Shown: positions 25,352-40,960, numbered from the stretch's first letter. The stretch: 64,000 nucleotides of DNA from Theobroma cacao (GCF_000208745.1 NC_030852.1:30062311-30126310); one strand, 5' to 3'. Numbers and translations are program-made. Notes: generated by a model not told the origin, from the sequence alone.

Positions 25352-28063
25352 TCAAACAGAAATGGCACGACTAATGGCCAACTTGGCCCATTCAGCAGAT
25401 TCTTTAATCATAAGGTCTTCAGAAGACAAGCATTCATTTAAAAAGTCTTTGCTTGACGGGGATTGCTGTATCAGAGAACCAGCATGACTTCCCAATGTAT
25501 CAGCTAGATCTCCAAGGACTCCAATGGCTGTCTTCATAACCACATCATCCCTATAGGCAAACAAGTAACATAAAAAGATGTTATTAACCATACATCAAAG
25601 GACATGTCATGCAATAAAGTAAAAGCCTAAAAGAGTAACTTTTAGTAGAACTCACATGTCTTTCTCAATGTATATGCTATCCAAGAACTGAAGGATGTGA
25701 GATGCATAGGGAATCAAGAGCTGGGTTTTTGGAGAGTTCTTAAACCCTTGGAAAACCCCAGAATATGCCTCCAGAATTCCATTTCTCAGTGAATTTGTGT
25801 ACTCTGTCAATTCATCATCACCTGCTGTATGGGTAGACAACTCTGCTGCACTCTGAAGCGCGGACATGGCCCACATTAAGTACTTTTCAAAATACTCCCC
25901 TACGGCCAATGCAATGTCGCCGAAGCATGAAAATATGGGAGGTTTCACAGAACGATGCAACTGGTTGCTTGATAAATTCTTGAGAAGTTGTGTCATAATC
26001 CCGTCACAGTAGGGCACAATTTTTTCCTCTATTGCCCTGGAAATATCACCAACAACACCAACTGTGACAGCACAGACTTGGTACTCCTCAAAATTCTGAA
26101 GACCCATCTCCAAGTACCTATAAAACTCTGGCATATACTTTGCAAAATCTGGTCCTGTTGCATAAGCAAGGGCTCCAATGGCAAGCATGGCCTCCTCGTG
26201 TACAGTGGCACTCCTACAAGCAAAAACCCTAAGGAAAAGCCCCATTATCTGATCTGCATACTGCATGAGCACATACTTGGTTGGTTCTGATGAACCAAGC
26301 TTCTGAATGATGACCTGTAAACACCCACAAAGAAGGCCCTGCAATTCACTTTGCTTCTCCCTTTCATCAGAAGACAGTTTCTGCCCCTCAAGGGTGTTAT
26401 GAAGCTCCATCATGATTACAGGCACCAATTGCAACACCAATGAAGCTGTCTCATCGGTTGAACACCTCACCACTTCATTCAATGTCTCATAGGCAGCAGT
26501 CCTCAGTCGGGATTCCCCAGCATCTTCTCGATGAGTAACAGTGAGAAGGGACTGGACAATTTCTTGGAAAAAAGGAGTTAAAGGAGATGATGGACCCACC
26601 TCCTCATAACCTTGAGCAAGAAAATAGAGAGCACCACAGGCTTTCTCAGCAACATTTGGAGTGTCCTTCATACTCTGCAGCAGAACTGTGACTATCTGTT
26701 GGCAATTTGCCTGAGTGATGATAGGTGAATCTACAGCAGAACCATGAAGGAATTCAAAGATCCGTCCAAGGGCCCAGGCAGTAGTGTCTTTGACATGGCT
26801 ATTGGGGTCCTTTGTCAAAGCACTGAGCATGAAGGTTAAGGCAACATTCACAAGAGATAGCAACTTTTCAGGGGAAGGACCCTCCAAGATTGAACCAAAG
26901 GCATAAGTTGCCGCCTCCCTCTGCCTCCAATCTGGTTTTGTTATATTCTCCTCAATAAATGGCACAACAAGAGGGACAATATCATCTCCTACAGTCCGCG
27001 CAACCAAACCTAGACAGGTTCCGCCAGCCATTGCAATATTCCAAGCCCCCTCATCCTGATCCTGATCCTCCTCTTGCTTCAAGAGAGTCTCCAACAGCAT
27101 AGGAACAAGAGCAGGGAGTGCCTGCTTGATAAAGTAAAAGCAAGGAATATCAGAGTCCCCAGTGAAATCACTTCCATATTCTTCCAAAATATCTATCTCC
27201 TCATCACATATTGAACTCCAGAACTCAATGGCTTGAAGTGAGACAGGTTCCTCATCTTCCCTCACGGCCTTTGCCGTGATGTTAAAAATATCCTGGATAT
27301 AAGGAGCTAGTTTCTCGTAGTAAGTTGATGAAATGGAAACCAAACACTCGAAAGCTGCCTGCCTTATCCTCACTTCTGGGGATAGTGTTGCCTCACAGAC
27401 AACTCTCATTATATAATCACGCTCCATGTCATTGCTGAAATTTGCCTGAGCAAATCCCAGTGCATTGTAAAGTGCCCTTGTAGCAGCAAGCCTCACATCA
27501 GTGTTTCCTTCTGATGCACTCATACCTTGAACTACAGCAGTAAGTATTTTATTTACTTGATCTTGATCAATAACATCAGGTGAGACCTCCTCACACATAT
27601 ACCCAAGAGTCTCTAAAGTGGCTTGCGTAGCATGAGCTGGTAGCTGATGAACATTTGATAAAAGCAAACTTATCAACTCAGGCCACTGTTTCTGTGGCAA
27701 CTCAATGCCAGCAACCTTGGCAATAACTTGAGATGCAGTTGACCGAGCATCAGATACTGGAGAAGACAGAGTCTTCAGTAAGCATGCCTTAATCTGGCTC
27801 TTTGCATTGGTGTCCAATGACAACCATCTTTGAACCAGCTCAAACTTCCTGTGCTGTTCCTTCGCATCCAACGCATTCTTAAGTATCAAACCCGCTAATT
27901 TACGTGTTTCAACAGGCTTCTCCTCATTTGCCAACTCCACAGAAAGTGACAGCAAGAAACCAGGAAGGTTCTGCTCCTGGAACTGTTTCAAGCTTTCTTC
28001 AGCAGTCTTGCGCACAGCTCCATCTATAGATTGTGCATTTAAAAGCACCTGTGTAACTTCCAT
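25352..28063 (-). CDS. KPNB1: Importin subunit beta-1, copy A
   Basis: Two coding exons on the minus strand, 28063-25656 and 25550-25352, join in phase 2 to give 868 residues (Arabidopsis At5g53480 is about 870). The protein starts MEVTQVLLNAQSIDGAVRK. It carries an importin-beta N-terminal (Ran-binding) domain near residues 20-100, then HEAT repeats to the end, including the acidic EEDQDQDEGAW loop. Importin beta carries cargo, alone or with importin alpha, through nuclear pores and releases it on RanGTP binding. In Arabidopsis it also affects ABA response. I start at 28063 because the frame upstream of it (to 28171) is intron sequence ending in an acceptor at 28068. The reading frame is intact. 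It is about 95% identical in protein to copy B. Confidence 0.95.
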
Positions 28064-28800
28064 CGCCCTAATATTTTGAAAAGCATCAATAATTAAAACA
28101 AATAGATACACAAATTCAATAAATAAAGTAACATATATATTCCAACACCTCGATTCTGAAAACACATCCAACCTAAAGGAAAACCCAAACCCTTAAATTT
28201 GTTGAAGAAGAGTAAAAGACAGTAACAAGAATAAATCAAATGCAGCGATTACATCAAATTGATCCATCAAAACGTTATTGTCAGCTCTACATACATACTT
28301 GGTAACTGATAGGATCACTCAAATATTCGGGATCAATTGTGCCAATTTGCCATTAAAAACTTAAACTTTAAAATTTGGCAAATAAAATCAAACAAAAATC
28401 CCAGATCATAATAGATTTAAAATAAATACAATAATACTTAGAAATTCTATCGCTCAAATCTTTCCCAAAAAAGAAAAATCTAATCCTCTAACTAGTACTA
28501 CAAATAAACAACACCCTAAGATTAAAAAAACGAAAAAGGAGAGCGGATCAATGCATTGAATATCGAATAACCAAATCACTACCCAAAACCCTAATTACAA
28601 GCAGAAATGAAACTTTAAGAGCGGAATTCGACAAAATTACCTTAAAATTCACGAAATTCGATGCAGATTTTACTTTCCACCGATCGGAGAAGGCCGAAAG
28701 GGGCTGAGTAGAACCCTAGTATTAGGAGAGAGAAAATGAAAAAGGAAAAGGAAAAGGACGAATAAGAAGAAGATGGAGACGCGGATTCGGAGCTGGCCTC
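28064..28800 (-). promoter_or_regulatory. 5' UTR, leader intron and promoter start of importin copy A
   Basis: A leader exon ends at 28641 with AAG before GTAATT. The acceptor TTAG is at 28069-28068, leaving four leader bases before ATG and a 5' UTR intron of about 573 bases. A telo-box (AAACCCTAA, 28586-28594) lies in the intron. The same exon layout occurs in copy B, which supports it. Confidence 0.65.
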
Positions 28801-29689
28801 AAGTAATTTATACAAATCTATATTTTTATATTATTTTTTAGGGGAAATGTTAACTGTACTACTTAACTTGATAGTATTACTTCTACGATACTGTCTTCTT
28901 TTTTTTTTTAAAAAAAAAAGGGGGTAAATTTGATGCATTAAATGAAAATTATTTTTAAAAAGAATAATGTAAGTAACTTCAAAAGTGCTTATAGCCATTT
29001 TCTCATTTTAACTTAATATTTCAGGATTTTCTTTATTAAATTGTGCCAAAATTGTGTACATTTTATTTTATTTTCAAACAATTACTGTGTTTTCAATATT
29101 TCACATTAATTTTAGTAGTTTTTTATATTTGAATTTAAAAAATAGAATTTATCAATATTATAAAATAAAAAATAAATTTGAATTTAATATCTCTGATATT
29201 ATTTCTAAGGGATGATTTAAAAAACAGTTTTCAGAAATTAATTAATATAATAGTATTTAAAAATGTCGTCGTATTGATGAGTAGAATGATTCTAAAAAGA
29301 AAAGACGAGACGCTTACAACACTTAACAAAACGGGTTCCGCAAGGTGTCTCAATGGGGCCACTTTTAAGCTTTGTTTAATCTTGCATGGGGCAACTTGGT
29401 GGTAATTAAGATTTGCTTACGGAAAAAAAGTCATCCTGGTTAACGGTTAAGATTGCTTTATAAGAACCTACGTTGACATTCAAGTCTTCTCGGTCATCTG
29501 AAGCGGACCGTCCAAAGACGTTAGTAAAGTTTTTGGATTTGTACTTTGTAACTATAGAGTTGGTTTCTGAAGCAGTTATACTTTATATATGGTAAGGCCA
29601 CGTTCGGTTGACAAAGTGCGTTTCTTGTTTTCCTAGTAATTAATACCATTACTAAGACAGGTTTTAATTACGTGAACTACATTTTAGTG
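28801..29689. other. AT-rich spacer upstream of importin copy A
   Basis: Presumed promoter of importin copy A followed by AT-rich sequence without a gene. The piece near 29335-29410 (acggg, ...GGGGCCACTTTTAAG...) resembles the copy B upstream region near 34915-34990, which marks the duplicated unit's boundary region. Confidence 0.45.
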
Positions 29690-30090
29690 TACCGAGTGCT
29701 CTTCATTTCTCATGTTCGTGACTCCCTTGTATGGATTCCTCCCATTCCTAGTTTCTGAGTTTCCTATTAGCATTTTGGAAATTGGACAAGTGATCTGGTC
29801 TCACTCGCATCACACGGCTGAAAACAGACGAAGATTCTCAAAGGAAGGAATTGTGTGCTTTAGGTGGCACTCAGTTCAAGACAAAGGAGGAGTTTGGTTC
29901 CTTCCTCCTCCTCACTTTGAAGATAATTTTCATAAAAATCTATATATGTTCTGTTCATTTGCATGTCTACATCATAATGATAATGGTTTGGGATGTTTTG
30001 CTCGAAATGCCCAACCAGGGAGTTGAGGAAAGGAGGTGGTCTGATATTTTCTTTTTTCTTGATATACCTTCTATGACTTCTTACTTTGGT
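29690..30090 (+). pseudogene. Decayed PPH1/TAP38 fragment, introns included
   Basis: This stretch aligns to the PPH1 gene in the same orientation. Bases 29698-29760 match the end of exon 3 and intron 3 (16925-16990). Bases 29797-29830 match the intron before exon 5 (17395-17420). Bases 29860-30090 match exon 5, the following intron and exon 6 (17490-17715), including GGGAGTTGAGGAAAGGAG. Exon 4 and much intron sequence are deleted, and the frame is broken. Because introns survive, it arose by DNA duplication and not from mRNA. It cannot make a phosphatase. Confidence 0.85.
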
Positions 30091-31328
30091 ATATCTTCTA
30101 TGAATTGAATCCTTTCTCACTTTTTACCTTTCTTTCAAGCACCACATTATACCCTAATTCATTAGTCCTATGGACCAAATAAACTACATTAATAATTTTA
30201 ATCTGGAAATGAACTAAGACTTACAAGAAAAGGCGTAAGAAAAGCAGCTTCATTCCTTGGAGGGAAATGCAATGCAAGAGCTACAGCCCAATCAAATTTA
30301 ATCAAAGCTACAGAAATTCTAAAATGAAGCAAAAAGGCAACTGCCCTATTTAAGCATTTAATCAAGATATACATTGCCTCATCCAGCCCTTTTCATGTCA
30401 AGCCCACATTTTGATATGGTATCACTTTCTATAAGCAGTGACAACTAAAAATAAAATTATACAATCCCAACTCTGAAGCAACGGGAAAAAAAATTGTATA
30501 ATGGAAGGAAACAGAAAACAGATAATTTATGAATGCATGATATTGAACATTTGACTCAAGACCTTCTAAAAATTGAAATTAAACAGAAGAAGAAAAAAGG
30601 AACAACAATAATGCAATGCAGGATGGAATGATCCCAATAGCATATGCAGTACGTGGTTAACCCCAGACCCCACTGAAATAAAATATACAAACTATGCAGC
30701 AGAGAATAAATGCAACCCAGCCACTAGTGTATACTTAAGAAATATGCCGACTTGAACTAGAAAAAGATGGGGGTGAGGAACGATCAGAACCCAAACTAGG
30801 TGATGGAAGGCCAATGGTGAAATGCAGCACTTGAGATGTCTTGAAGTGCTGCAGCACTTTGAACCAAATCCTCAGTCATCCACTCCAACAACCTAAGTTT
30901 ACATGGAGAAAACCACACCAAGGCAAAAATGATGTTTGTCTTGACACATGGGGCGTATAAACAGCAAGTGACCAAGCACCTGACTAGTCAGTCACTCCAG
31001 CTTGTCAGTTACTGATCCCTCCCTACTTCAATCCTTCAGGACCAAAAGATATTCTCAACCACAATTCATGGAGGTGCTCATTAACTTCTCTGAAACCATC
31101 TCTATCCTCTTCCTCCATGACAAAAATATGGAATCTGACCCCATGATGATGATGATGATGATGATGATGATTGATGATGATGCAAGAGTTAGTGACAACT
31201 TGAAGACCGATTACTTCTGTTGTCTGACAATGGCGATGACTTGACACATGCAATCCCAGACCCTCAACTCAACACACCCAAATGCATGGACTTCCAACAG
31301 AAAATAAACATGCTGAATGGCAACACCC
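30091..31328 (-). other. 3' flank and 3' UTR of importin copy B
   Basis: From about 30330 the sequence is homologous to 24370-25351. The ATG-type microsatellite at 31143-31182 is longer than its counterpart in copy A. Bases 30091-30330 hold nothing I recognise. Confidence 0.55.
31143..31182. repeat. (ATG)n microsatellite in the importin copy B 3' flank
   Basis: Nine ATG units, an interruption, then three more. The orthologous site in copy A (25191-25205) has five units, so the repeat changed length after the duplication. Confidence 0.9.
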
Positions 31329-34046
31329 TCAAACTGAAATAGCACGACTAATGGCCAACTTGGCCCATTCAGCAGATTCTTTAATCATATGGTCTTCTGA
31401 AGACAAGCATTCATTTAAAAAGTCTTTGCTTGAGCGAGATTGCTGTATCAGAGAACCAGCATGACTTCCCAAAGTATCAGCTAGATCTCCAAGGACACCA
31501 ATGGCAGTTTTCATGACCACATCATCCCTATAGGCAAATACATAACATAAAAATTGTTAATAAAAACACATCAAAATTCAAATAACAAGCCATTCAGTAG
31601 AGTAAAAGCTAATAAGAGTATCTTTCGGTAGAACTCACATGTCTTTCTCCATGTATATGCCATCCAAGAATTGGAGAATGTGAGGTGCATAGGGAATCAA
31701 GAGCTGAGTTTTTGGAGAGTTCTTAAACCCTTGGAAAATCCCAGAATATGCCTCAAGAATTCCATTTCTCAGAGAATTTGTGTATTCTGTCAATTCATCA
31801 TCACCGGCTGTATGGGTAGACAACTCTGCTGCTCTCTGAAGTGCGGACATGGCCCACATTAAGTACTTTTCAAAATACTCTCCCACTGCCAATGCAATGT
31901 CGCCAAAGCATGAAAATATGGGAGGCTTTACAGAACGATGCAACTGGTTGCTTGATAAATTCTTGAGAAGTTGTGTCATAATACCATCACAGTAAGGCAC
32001 AATTTTTTCCTCCAATGCCCGGGAAATATCACCAACAACACCAACTGTGACAGCACAGACTTGGTACTCTTCAAAATTCTGAAGACCCATTTCCAAGTAC
32101 CTATAAAAATCTGGCATGTACTTTGCAAAATCTGGTCCTGTTGCATAAGCAAGGGCTCCAATGGCAAGCATGGCCTCCTCATGTACAGTAGAACTCCTAC
32201 AAGCAAAAACCCTAAGGAAAAGCCCCATTATCTGATCTGCATACTGCATGAACACATACTTGGTTGGTTCTGATGAACCAAGCTTCTGAATAATGACCTG
32301 CAAACACCCACAAAGAAGGCCTTGCAATTCACTCTGCTTCTCTCTTTCATCAGATGACAGTTTCTGCCCCTCCAGAGTGTTATGAAGCTCCATCATGATG
32401 ACAGGCACCAATTGCAACACCAATGGAGCTGTCTCATCGGTTGAACACCTCACCACTTCATTCAATGTCTCATAGGCAGCAGTCCTCAGCCGTGATTCCC
32501 CTGCATCTTCTCGGTGGGTGACAGTGAGAAGGGACTGGACAATTTCCTGGAAGAACGGAGTTAAAGGAGATGATGGACCCACATCCTCATAACCTTGAGC
32601 AAGAAAGTAGAGAGCACCACAGGCCTTCTCAGCAACATTTGGAGTGTCCTTCATACTCTGAAGGAGCACAGTGACTATCTGCTGGCAATTTACCTGAGTG
32701 ATGATGGGTGAATCTACAGCAGAACCATGAAGGAATTCAAAGATTCGTCCAACAGTCCAGGCAGTAGTGTCTTTGACATGGCTGTTGGGGTCCTTTGTCA
32801 AAGCACTGAGCATGAAGTTTAAGGCAACATTAACAAGAGGTATTAACTTTTCGGGGGAAGGACCCTCCAAGATTGAACCAAAGGCGTAAGTTGCCGCCTC
32901 CCTCTGCCTCCAATCTGGTTTTGTTATATTCTCCTCAATAAATGGCACAACAAGAGGGACAATATCATCACCCACAGTCCGTGCAACCAACCCAAGACAG
33001 GTTCCCCCAGCCATTGCAATATTCCAAGCCCCTTCATCCTGATCCTGATCTTCCTCCTGCTTCAAGAGTGTCTCCAACAGCATAGGAACAAGCGCAGGGA
33101 GTGCTTGCTTGATAAAGTAAAAGCAAGGAATATCAGAATCACCAGTGAACTCACCTCCATAATCTTCCAAAATATCTATCTCCTCATCACATATTGAACT
33201 CCAGAACTCAATGGCTTGAAGGGAGACAGGTTCCTCATCTTCCCTCACAGCCTTTGCTGTGATGCTAAAAATATCCTGGATATAAGGAGCTAGTTTCTCG
33301 TAGTAAGTTGATGAAATGGAGACCAAACACTCGAAAGCTGCCTGCCTTATCCTCACTTCTGGGGACAGGGTTGCCTCACAGACAACTCTCATTATATAAT
33401 CACGCTCCATGTCATTGCTGAAATTCGCCTGAGCAAATCCCAGAGCATTGTAAAGTGCTCTGGTAGCAGCAAGCCTCACATCAGTGTTTCCTTCTGATGC
33501 ACTCATACCTTGAACTACAGCAGTAAGTATTTTATTTACTTGATCTTGATCAATAATGTCAGGCGAGACCTCCTCACACAAATATCCAAGAGTCTCTAAA
33601 GTGGCTTGCTTAGCATGAGCTCGTAGCTGATGAATATTCGATAAAAGAGAACCTATCAACTCGGGCCACTGTTTCTGTGGCAACTCAATGCCAGCAACCT
33701 TGGCAATGACTTGAGATGCAGTTGATCGAGCATCAGCTACAGCAGAAGAGAGAGTCTTTAACACGCATGCCTTAATCTGGCTCTTCGCATTGGCGTCCAA
33801 TGACAACCATCTTTGAACAAGCTCATATTTCCTGTGTTGTTCCTTAGCATCCAATGCATTCTTAAGTATCAAACCTGCCAATTTACGTGTTTCAACAGGC
33901 TTCTCCTCATTTGCCAACTCCCCAGAAAGTGACAGCAAAAAAGCAGGAAGGTTCTGCTCCTGAAATTGTTTCAAGCTTTCCTCAGCATTCTTCCGCACAG
34001 CTCCATCTATTGATTGTGCATTCAAAAGCACCTGTGTAACTTCCAT
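31329..34046 (-). CDS. KPNB1: Importin subunit beta-1, copy B
   Basis: Two exons, 34046-31639 and 31527-31329, have exactly the lengths of copy A (2408 and 199 bases) and give 868 residues with no stop or frameshift. I count roughly 40 amino-acid differences from copy A. About fifteen fall in the first 165 residues (for example T20N, G35A, V42G, F74Y, P141R), while long stretches after residue 165 are identical despite silent changes. Function as for copy A: RanGTP-regulated nuclear import carrier made of HEAT repeats. Intact length and mostly silent divergence suggest both copies are under selection. Confidence 0.95.
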
Positions 34047-34800
34047 CGCCCTAATATTCCTGCAAGAACAATGACAGAAATTCAAAAGGTAATACAATAA
34101 AGCTTAAATATTCCAACACCTAAATCCTGAAAACGCATAAAAGGCCAAAAAAAAATAAAGGAAAAAGAAAAAACCGTATTATGAGTAACACTATCTGAAC
34201 TAAGGGCAAACTAACATGAAACAGAACCTTAAAATTAATCGAAAAAGTGTAAACGAAAGTAACAAGAATGAAACCAATGTGCCGCAAATAAATCAAATTG
34301 ATCCATCCCTATTGTCATTTTTACTTACATACTAAGCAACTGATAGGGAACACTTAAATATTTGGGATCAACGTAGCAATTCGACATTGAAAACTTAAAC
34401 TTCGAAATTTTGGCGAGCAAAAATTCAAACAAAAATCCTAGATCACATTAGATTTAAATTAAATACAATAACACTTAGAAATTCGATCGTTCAAATCTTT
34501 CCAAAAAAAATTATAATACTCTAATTAGTACTACCCTAAAATTATAAAACAAAAAAGAAAGCGGATCAATGCATCCAATATCGAATGCCCAAAATCACTA
34601 TCCAAAACCCTAATTACAAACAAAAATGAAACCTTCAGAAAGGAGTTCAACAAGATCACCTTAAAATTCACGAAGTTTGATGCAGACTTTACCTTTCACC
34701 GATCGAAAAGATCGAAAGCGGCTGAGCTGAACAAAACCCTAATAATTGAAGATAGGAAATGAAAAAGAAAAAAAAGGAAACGGAGGAAGAGGAGAAGGAG
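34047..34800 (-). promoter_or_regulatory. 5' UTR, leader intron and promoter start of importin copy B
   Basis: The leader exon ends at 34660 (AAG before GTGATC). The best acceptor is TTGCAG at 34061-34060, and the TTAG used in copy A is also present just downstream. Telo-boxes (AAACCCTAA) lie at 34605-34613 and 34734-34742. Telo-boxes are common near promoters of plant housekeeping and translation genes. Confidence 0.6.
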
Positions 34801-36292
34801 AAGCGGATTTGAAGCAGGACTAGAATAATTTATACCAAATCTATATTTTAAATCATTTTTTAAATAGTATATTTGTAGTATTAATTCCTTTGGCCGTTTT
34901 TGGCTAGTACGTGTTCCACAGGGTGTCAAAGTGGACCCACCTAAAAGTTGACCGACTTTCTACGTGGGCAATTTGGTAATTAGGATTTGCACATGAAGAA
35001 AGTCAGCTGACTTAATGGTTAAGGTGGCTTTAAAAGAAACACAGTTGACATCTGTCATCATATGGTACGTTTAGTAATTGTACAGTTAGATTTTGTTACT
35101 TCAGCAGAACAAGCAGTCTAATGTCCATTTATGGTTAAACTTTTTCTTAAAAGATTAAAAAAAAAACAAAAGAATTAATGCAGAAAATCTAGTTGATAAT
35201 GTGGGTCTTTTTTTTATTTCTACTAATACCATTATTAAGACAGATTTTCAGAAATTAAGTTTAATGAATATGATTAAAAAAAACATGAGCTTTTTATTTA
35301 ATGAACATGTATCAAATTTCATCTTAATTATTGAAGCTTGTTTGATGAAAATTTTCTTTTGCATGGAATGATAGCAAAGATAGATAAAAATTAAAATCCA
35401 TCGATTTATTTTAATCAGTATTCATACATAGATCTAATAAATATGATACAAAATTAAATAGATTTAGGTTTAAGATAATTGTGTTTCGTATTTTAATTGT
35501 ATCCCTTGTCTTAAATGTGTCAAATACATTTAATCCATTTAAGATATATTTAATTATTTGTGTTATTATGTATTCCTATAACCTACTGCCTATTTCATTA
35601 ATCATGTACATGTGCCTATTGACACATTTATAACCCAATTATCACCCGTTTAAATCTCATATAAATATTTTATTTATTATAATTGATGATGATAGTGGTA
35701 GATTTTTATTATACTTGATGAATATTATTGTTTTATTAGTAATTTTTTATGATTATTAATTTTAAATTTGACTAATGAAATTACATTTCATTTATAATTA
35801 TATGCATTTTAATTTAATTATGTTTAAAATTTTAATCATGTTAATCATTTAAATAAGTTACAAATCATGTCGTTTCATAAAAAATTTATTTCATTTCGAT
35901 TAATAAACGTGTTAAACATGTTATGTTATATTACATGTTTTATAAATGTATTTGTATTAATATTTAAGATATTAACAAGTTTAATTAATAGCATATTGGT
36001 ATTTACTTATATAATTATTAATATTTTATATTTTCATAACATGGTTAAGACACATGAACTTCAAAGAAGCCTTAAAAAAAAAAAAAAACAAAAGAACAAT
36101 ATTGGTCAAAGGAAGATGGAGTGACAAATTTATACAAAAGCTTTTGCTCTATTTCTGATCTGTTCCCTTGTCTATTTACAGAAACACAAGCCAAAATTAT
36201 TGGACTTGGTTTTCTTTTATCATGTGCTGGGAATGGGATGGGATGTTACATAATCCAAATCCAAAGCATTGCATGAATTACGTTTCTAGAGA
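34801..36292. other. Very AT-rich spacer
   Basis: After the importin copy B upstream region (to about 35050) the DNA is strongly AT-rich, with poly-A/T tracts (for example 36073-36087). No gene, RNA or repeat family was recognised. Confidence 0.55.
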
Positions 36293-37821
36293 CTAGAGTT
36301 CGTCATGGTCATCATCATAGTCGTCATCGTCGATGCTGTCATCATAGAGTGAGTTGTAGAATATGCTCTCGTGATTGAGAATCTCTTCCATGGTCAAATT
36401 CCCATCTTTGTTATCATCAGCCTGGAGTCAAAACAAAATTCAGAAACCCATGGAGTATTTTACAAATTCAAACAATATCATTATACAATTATTAATTGAC
36501 TTCACCTCGTAAATCAGATAACTGGTGTAGTACTTGGCGTAAAACAGTTCACCAGGGTAGAGATAACGGAGTATGGGTCTCAATTCATCCAGCTCCAGGT
36601 ATCTGCAAAAGGGCTCAAAGTTGTATAGATGGTTATAAATTTATAGGATCACCACCAGTTATTGGAAGAGAAAATAGAAATTACTTGTCTTCGTTGATAT
36701 CTAGCTCTACGAATTTCTCTTCAGCTGTGGGTGCAAGAGCAGCAGCAGTCTCGAATTCAGCATAGCTTTTGTATATGTTGTATGCATAATCGAGAAATTC
36801 CTTGAAGTTGAGTTTGCCATCGTGATCATCGTCCATCCGTCTGCTCAATCAGGGAAAATCATCATAACTTTATCCAGCGCAAGCAAATGATAGAAACAGA
36901 GAAAACGTGAGGAAACAAACTTCATTTTTTCTCTCAACAGCCATTTCTGAATTTCTTCGTTGTCACTATCCTCCGGATGTAAGAAACTGTAGGAAAAAGG
37001 ATTGGGTAAACCTGATCGATATAGCTTTGCAGTATTGACCAAAGAAGCCAACCCACCCCCACCCCCGNAGAAAGTATTTACTCTTTGAATTCGTTGAAGT
37101 CAAGAGTCCCATTGGAATTCAGGTCTGCATTGTTAAATTGCTCCATCCACCATCCAGCTTCACCGTGCTCTTTTCTATTTTTTGCTGTTCCACATTCAAC
37201 TTTTCAATTCATATGCAAAGAAATCTTATTGTTGCATCTATTTGGCTATAATTAAGGAAACTAGGAACATTTTATATCAATTACATTAAACATTTGAACC
37301 CAGATATAGCCAAAGATTTCAAAGTTTCTTTCCTTACCTATATCATTCTCGTTAAAATGAGGCAGATACTCGCTGAAGCTGATAGCTCCATCCCCATTTT
37401 TATCGTGCCATGACATGACTTTATTGGTTCTAAAACTCAAACGATCCATTGCCTGTTGCCCAATCCAAGCCCCTAGCTCCTTGGCACTGATTAAACCATC
37501 TTTCGGTGCACTGTCTAGCAAAGGGAACAAAATCATCAACCGCAGAGTGGTGTTTAAAGTTCCGTCGTCGCCGAAGAACTCGTCGGCGTCTGCAACCTCA
37601 GGAACATAAGAAATGTGTTCCGGATCAACGTGATAGCTCAATCCTTTTTCTTCCGCCGATCTCTCGAGTCTTGCGACCAGAGGGTCAAAATGTGGAGCTT
37701 TGTAGCCAAGGCGGCGACTCAGGCCTGAACGGGTATGATGACCATGCCGTTTGTTTTGGAAGAACACGAATAAAATGATGAAGGCGGTGGCCAGAAAGGT
37801 GTAAACCACCGCCTTCGCCAT
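36293..37821 (-). CDS. ER-retained EF-hand calcium-binding protein (reticulocalbin-like)
   Basis: Six exons on the minus strand join in frame: 37821-37338, 37184-37082, 36986-36921, 36840-36685, 36602-36506 and 36421-36293, giving 344 residues. Residues 4-21 form a hydrophobic signal sequence or anchor. About six EF-hand loops follow: DSAPKDGLISAKE (near 103), DKNGDGAISFSE (140), DLNSNGTLDFNE (182), DDDHDGKLNFKE (about 223), DINEDKYLELDE (about 265) and DDNKDGNLTMEE (about 304). An acidic tail ends exactly in HDEL, the plant ER-retention signal. This is the CREC (calumenin/reticulocalbin) architecture, and it fits At4g27790 as I remember it. Likely a low-affinity calcium buffer or chaperone helper in the ER lumen. 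One undetermined base (N, 37068) lies in the second intron. Confidence 0.92.
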
Positions 37822-38458
37822 TTAATGGCTTCAACAGGGATTAGGGATGAGTGGATAATGGTAGCATAAACAATAACGGGAAAGTTCAATGAAGTTAGAT
37901 AATGATTTTCCCGTCTCTTTCCTTTTTTTTTTCTTTTTTTTTATTATCCATTGAAGTCAATGAACATGGGGTGGCGGGAAAAACGGTTATTGGCAGTTAG
38001 AATCGAGAGGCATATACATAAAGCACTCAAATTAGGGGGGGTTTAAATTTAATTCAGAGATTTGGGTTTTCTTTGATTTATTAGGCTTTTTAACTTTACT
38101 TTGTTTTCAGAAGCCAAAAGGAGAAAGTTAGACAGGCATGCTAATTCTTGCCTACTTCATAAAATCTTCAATGTTCAAATCTGTGTAACACTTTTGACAT
38201 TAGCGGCCAAGGTTGTCCCAACACAAGGCCTGTTCTGATCGGATTACACTACCACCAATGAGCTTTATTGGTCCACGTCATCATGAACGACAAGTTCCAA
38301 TGTCCGAGGTTTGAACACAAACACACCGATAGTTGCGGTATAAGCTACCATGTAAACCTCAGTTAACGACCAATGTCTCTGCACTCTAGTCTATCAAAGA
38401 TGCATTTCTCATTAATTAAGACTAGGAAGCAAGCGAACAAAGAAGAAAGAAGAAAATC
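37822..38458. other. Spacer upstream of the EF-hand gene
   Basis: This is presumably the EF-hand gene's promoter plus the ruined 5' end of the BiP pseudogene. No gene is seen. Confidence 0.45.

Positions 38459-40960
<2,502 letters not shown>

Noticed and set aside
28064..28171. N-terminal extension of the importin copy A frame
   Set aside because: The extra residues are encoded by the 5' UTR intron just before its acceptor. Copy B lacks any counterpart, and the family starts at MEVTQ.
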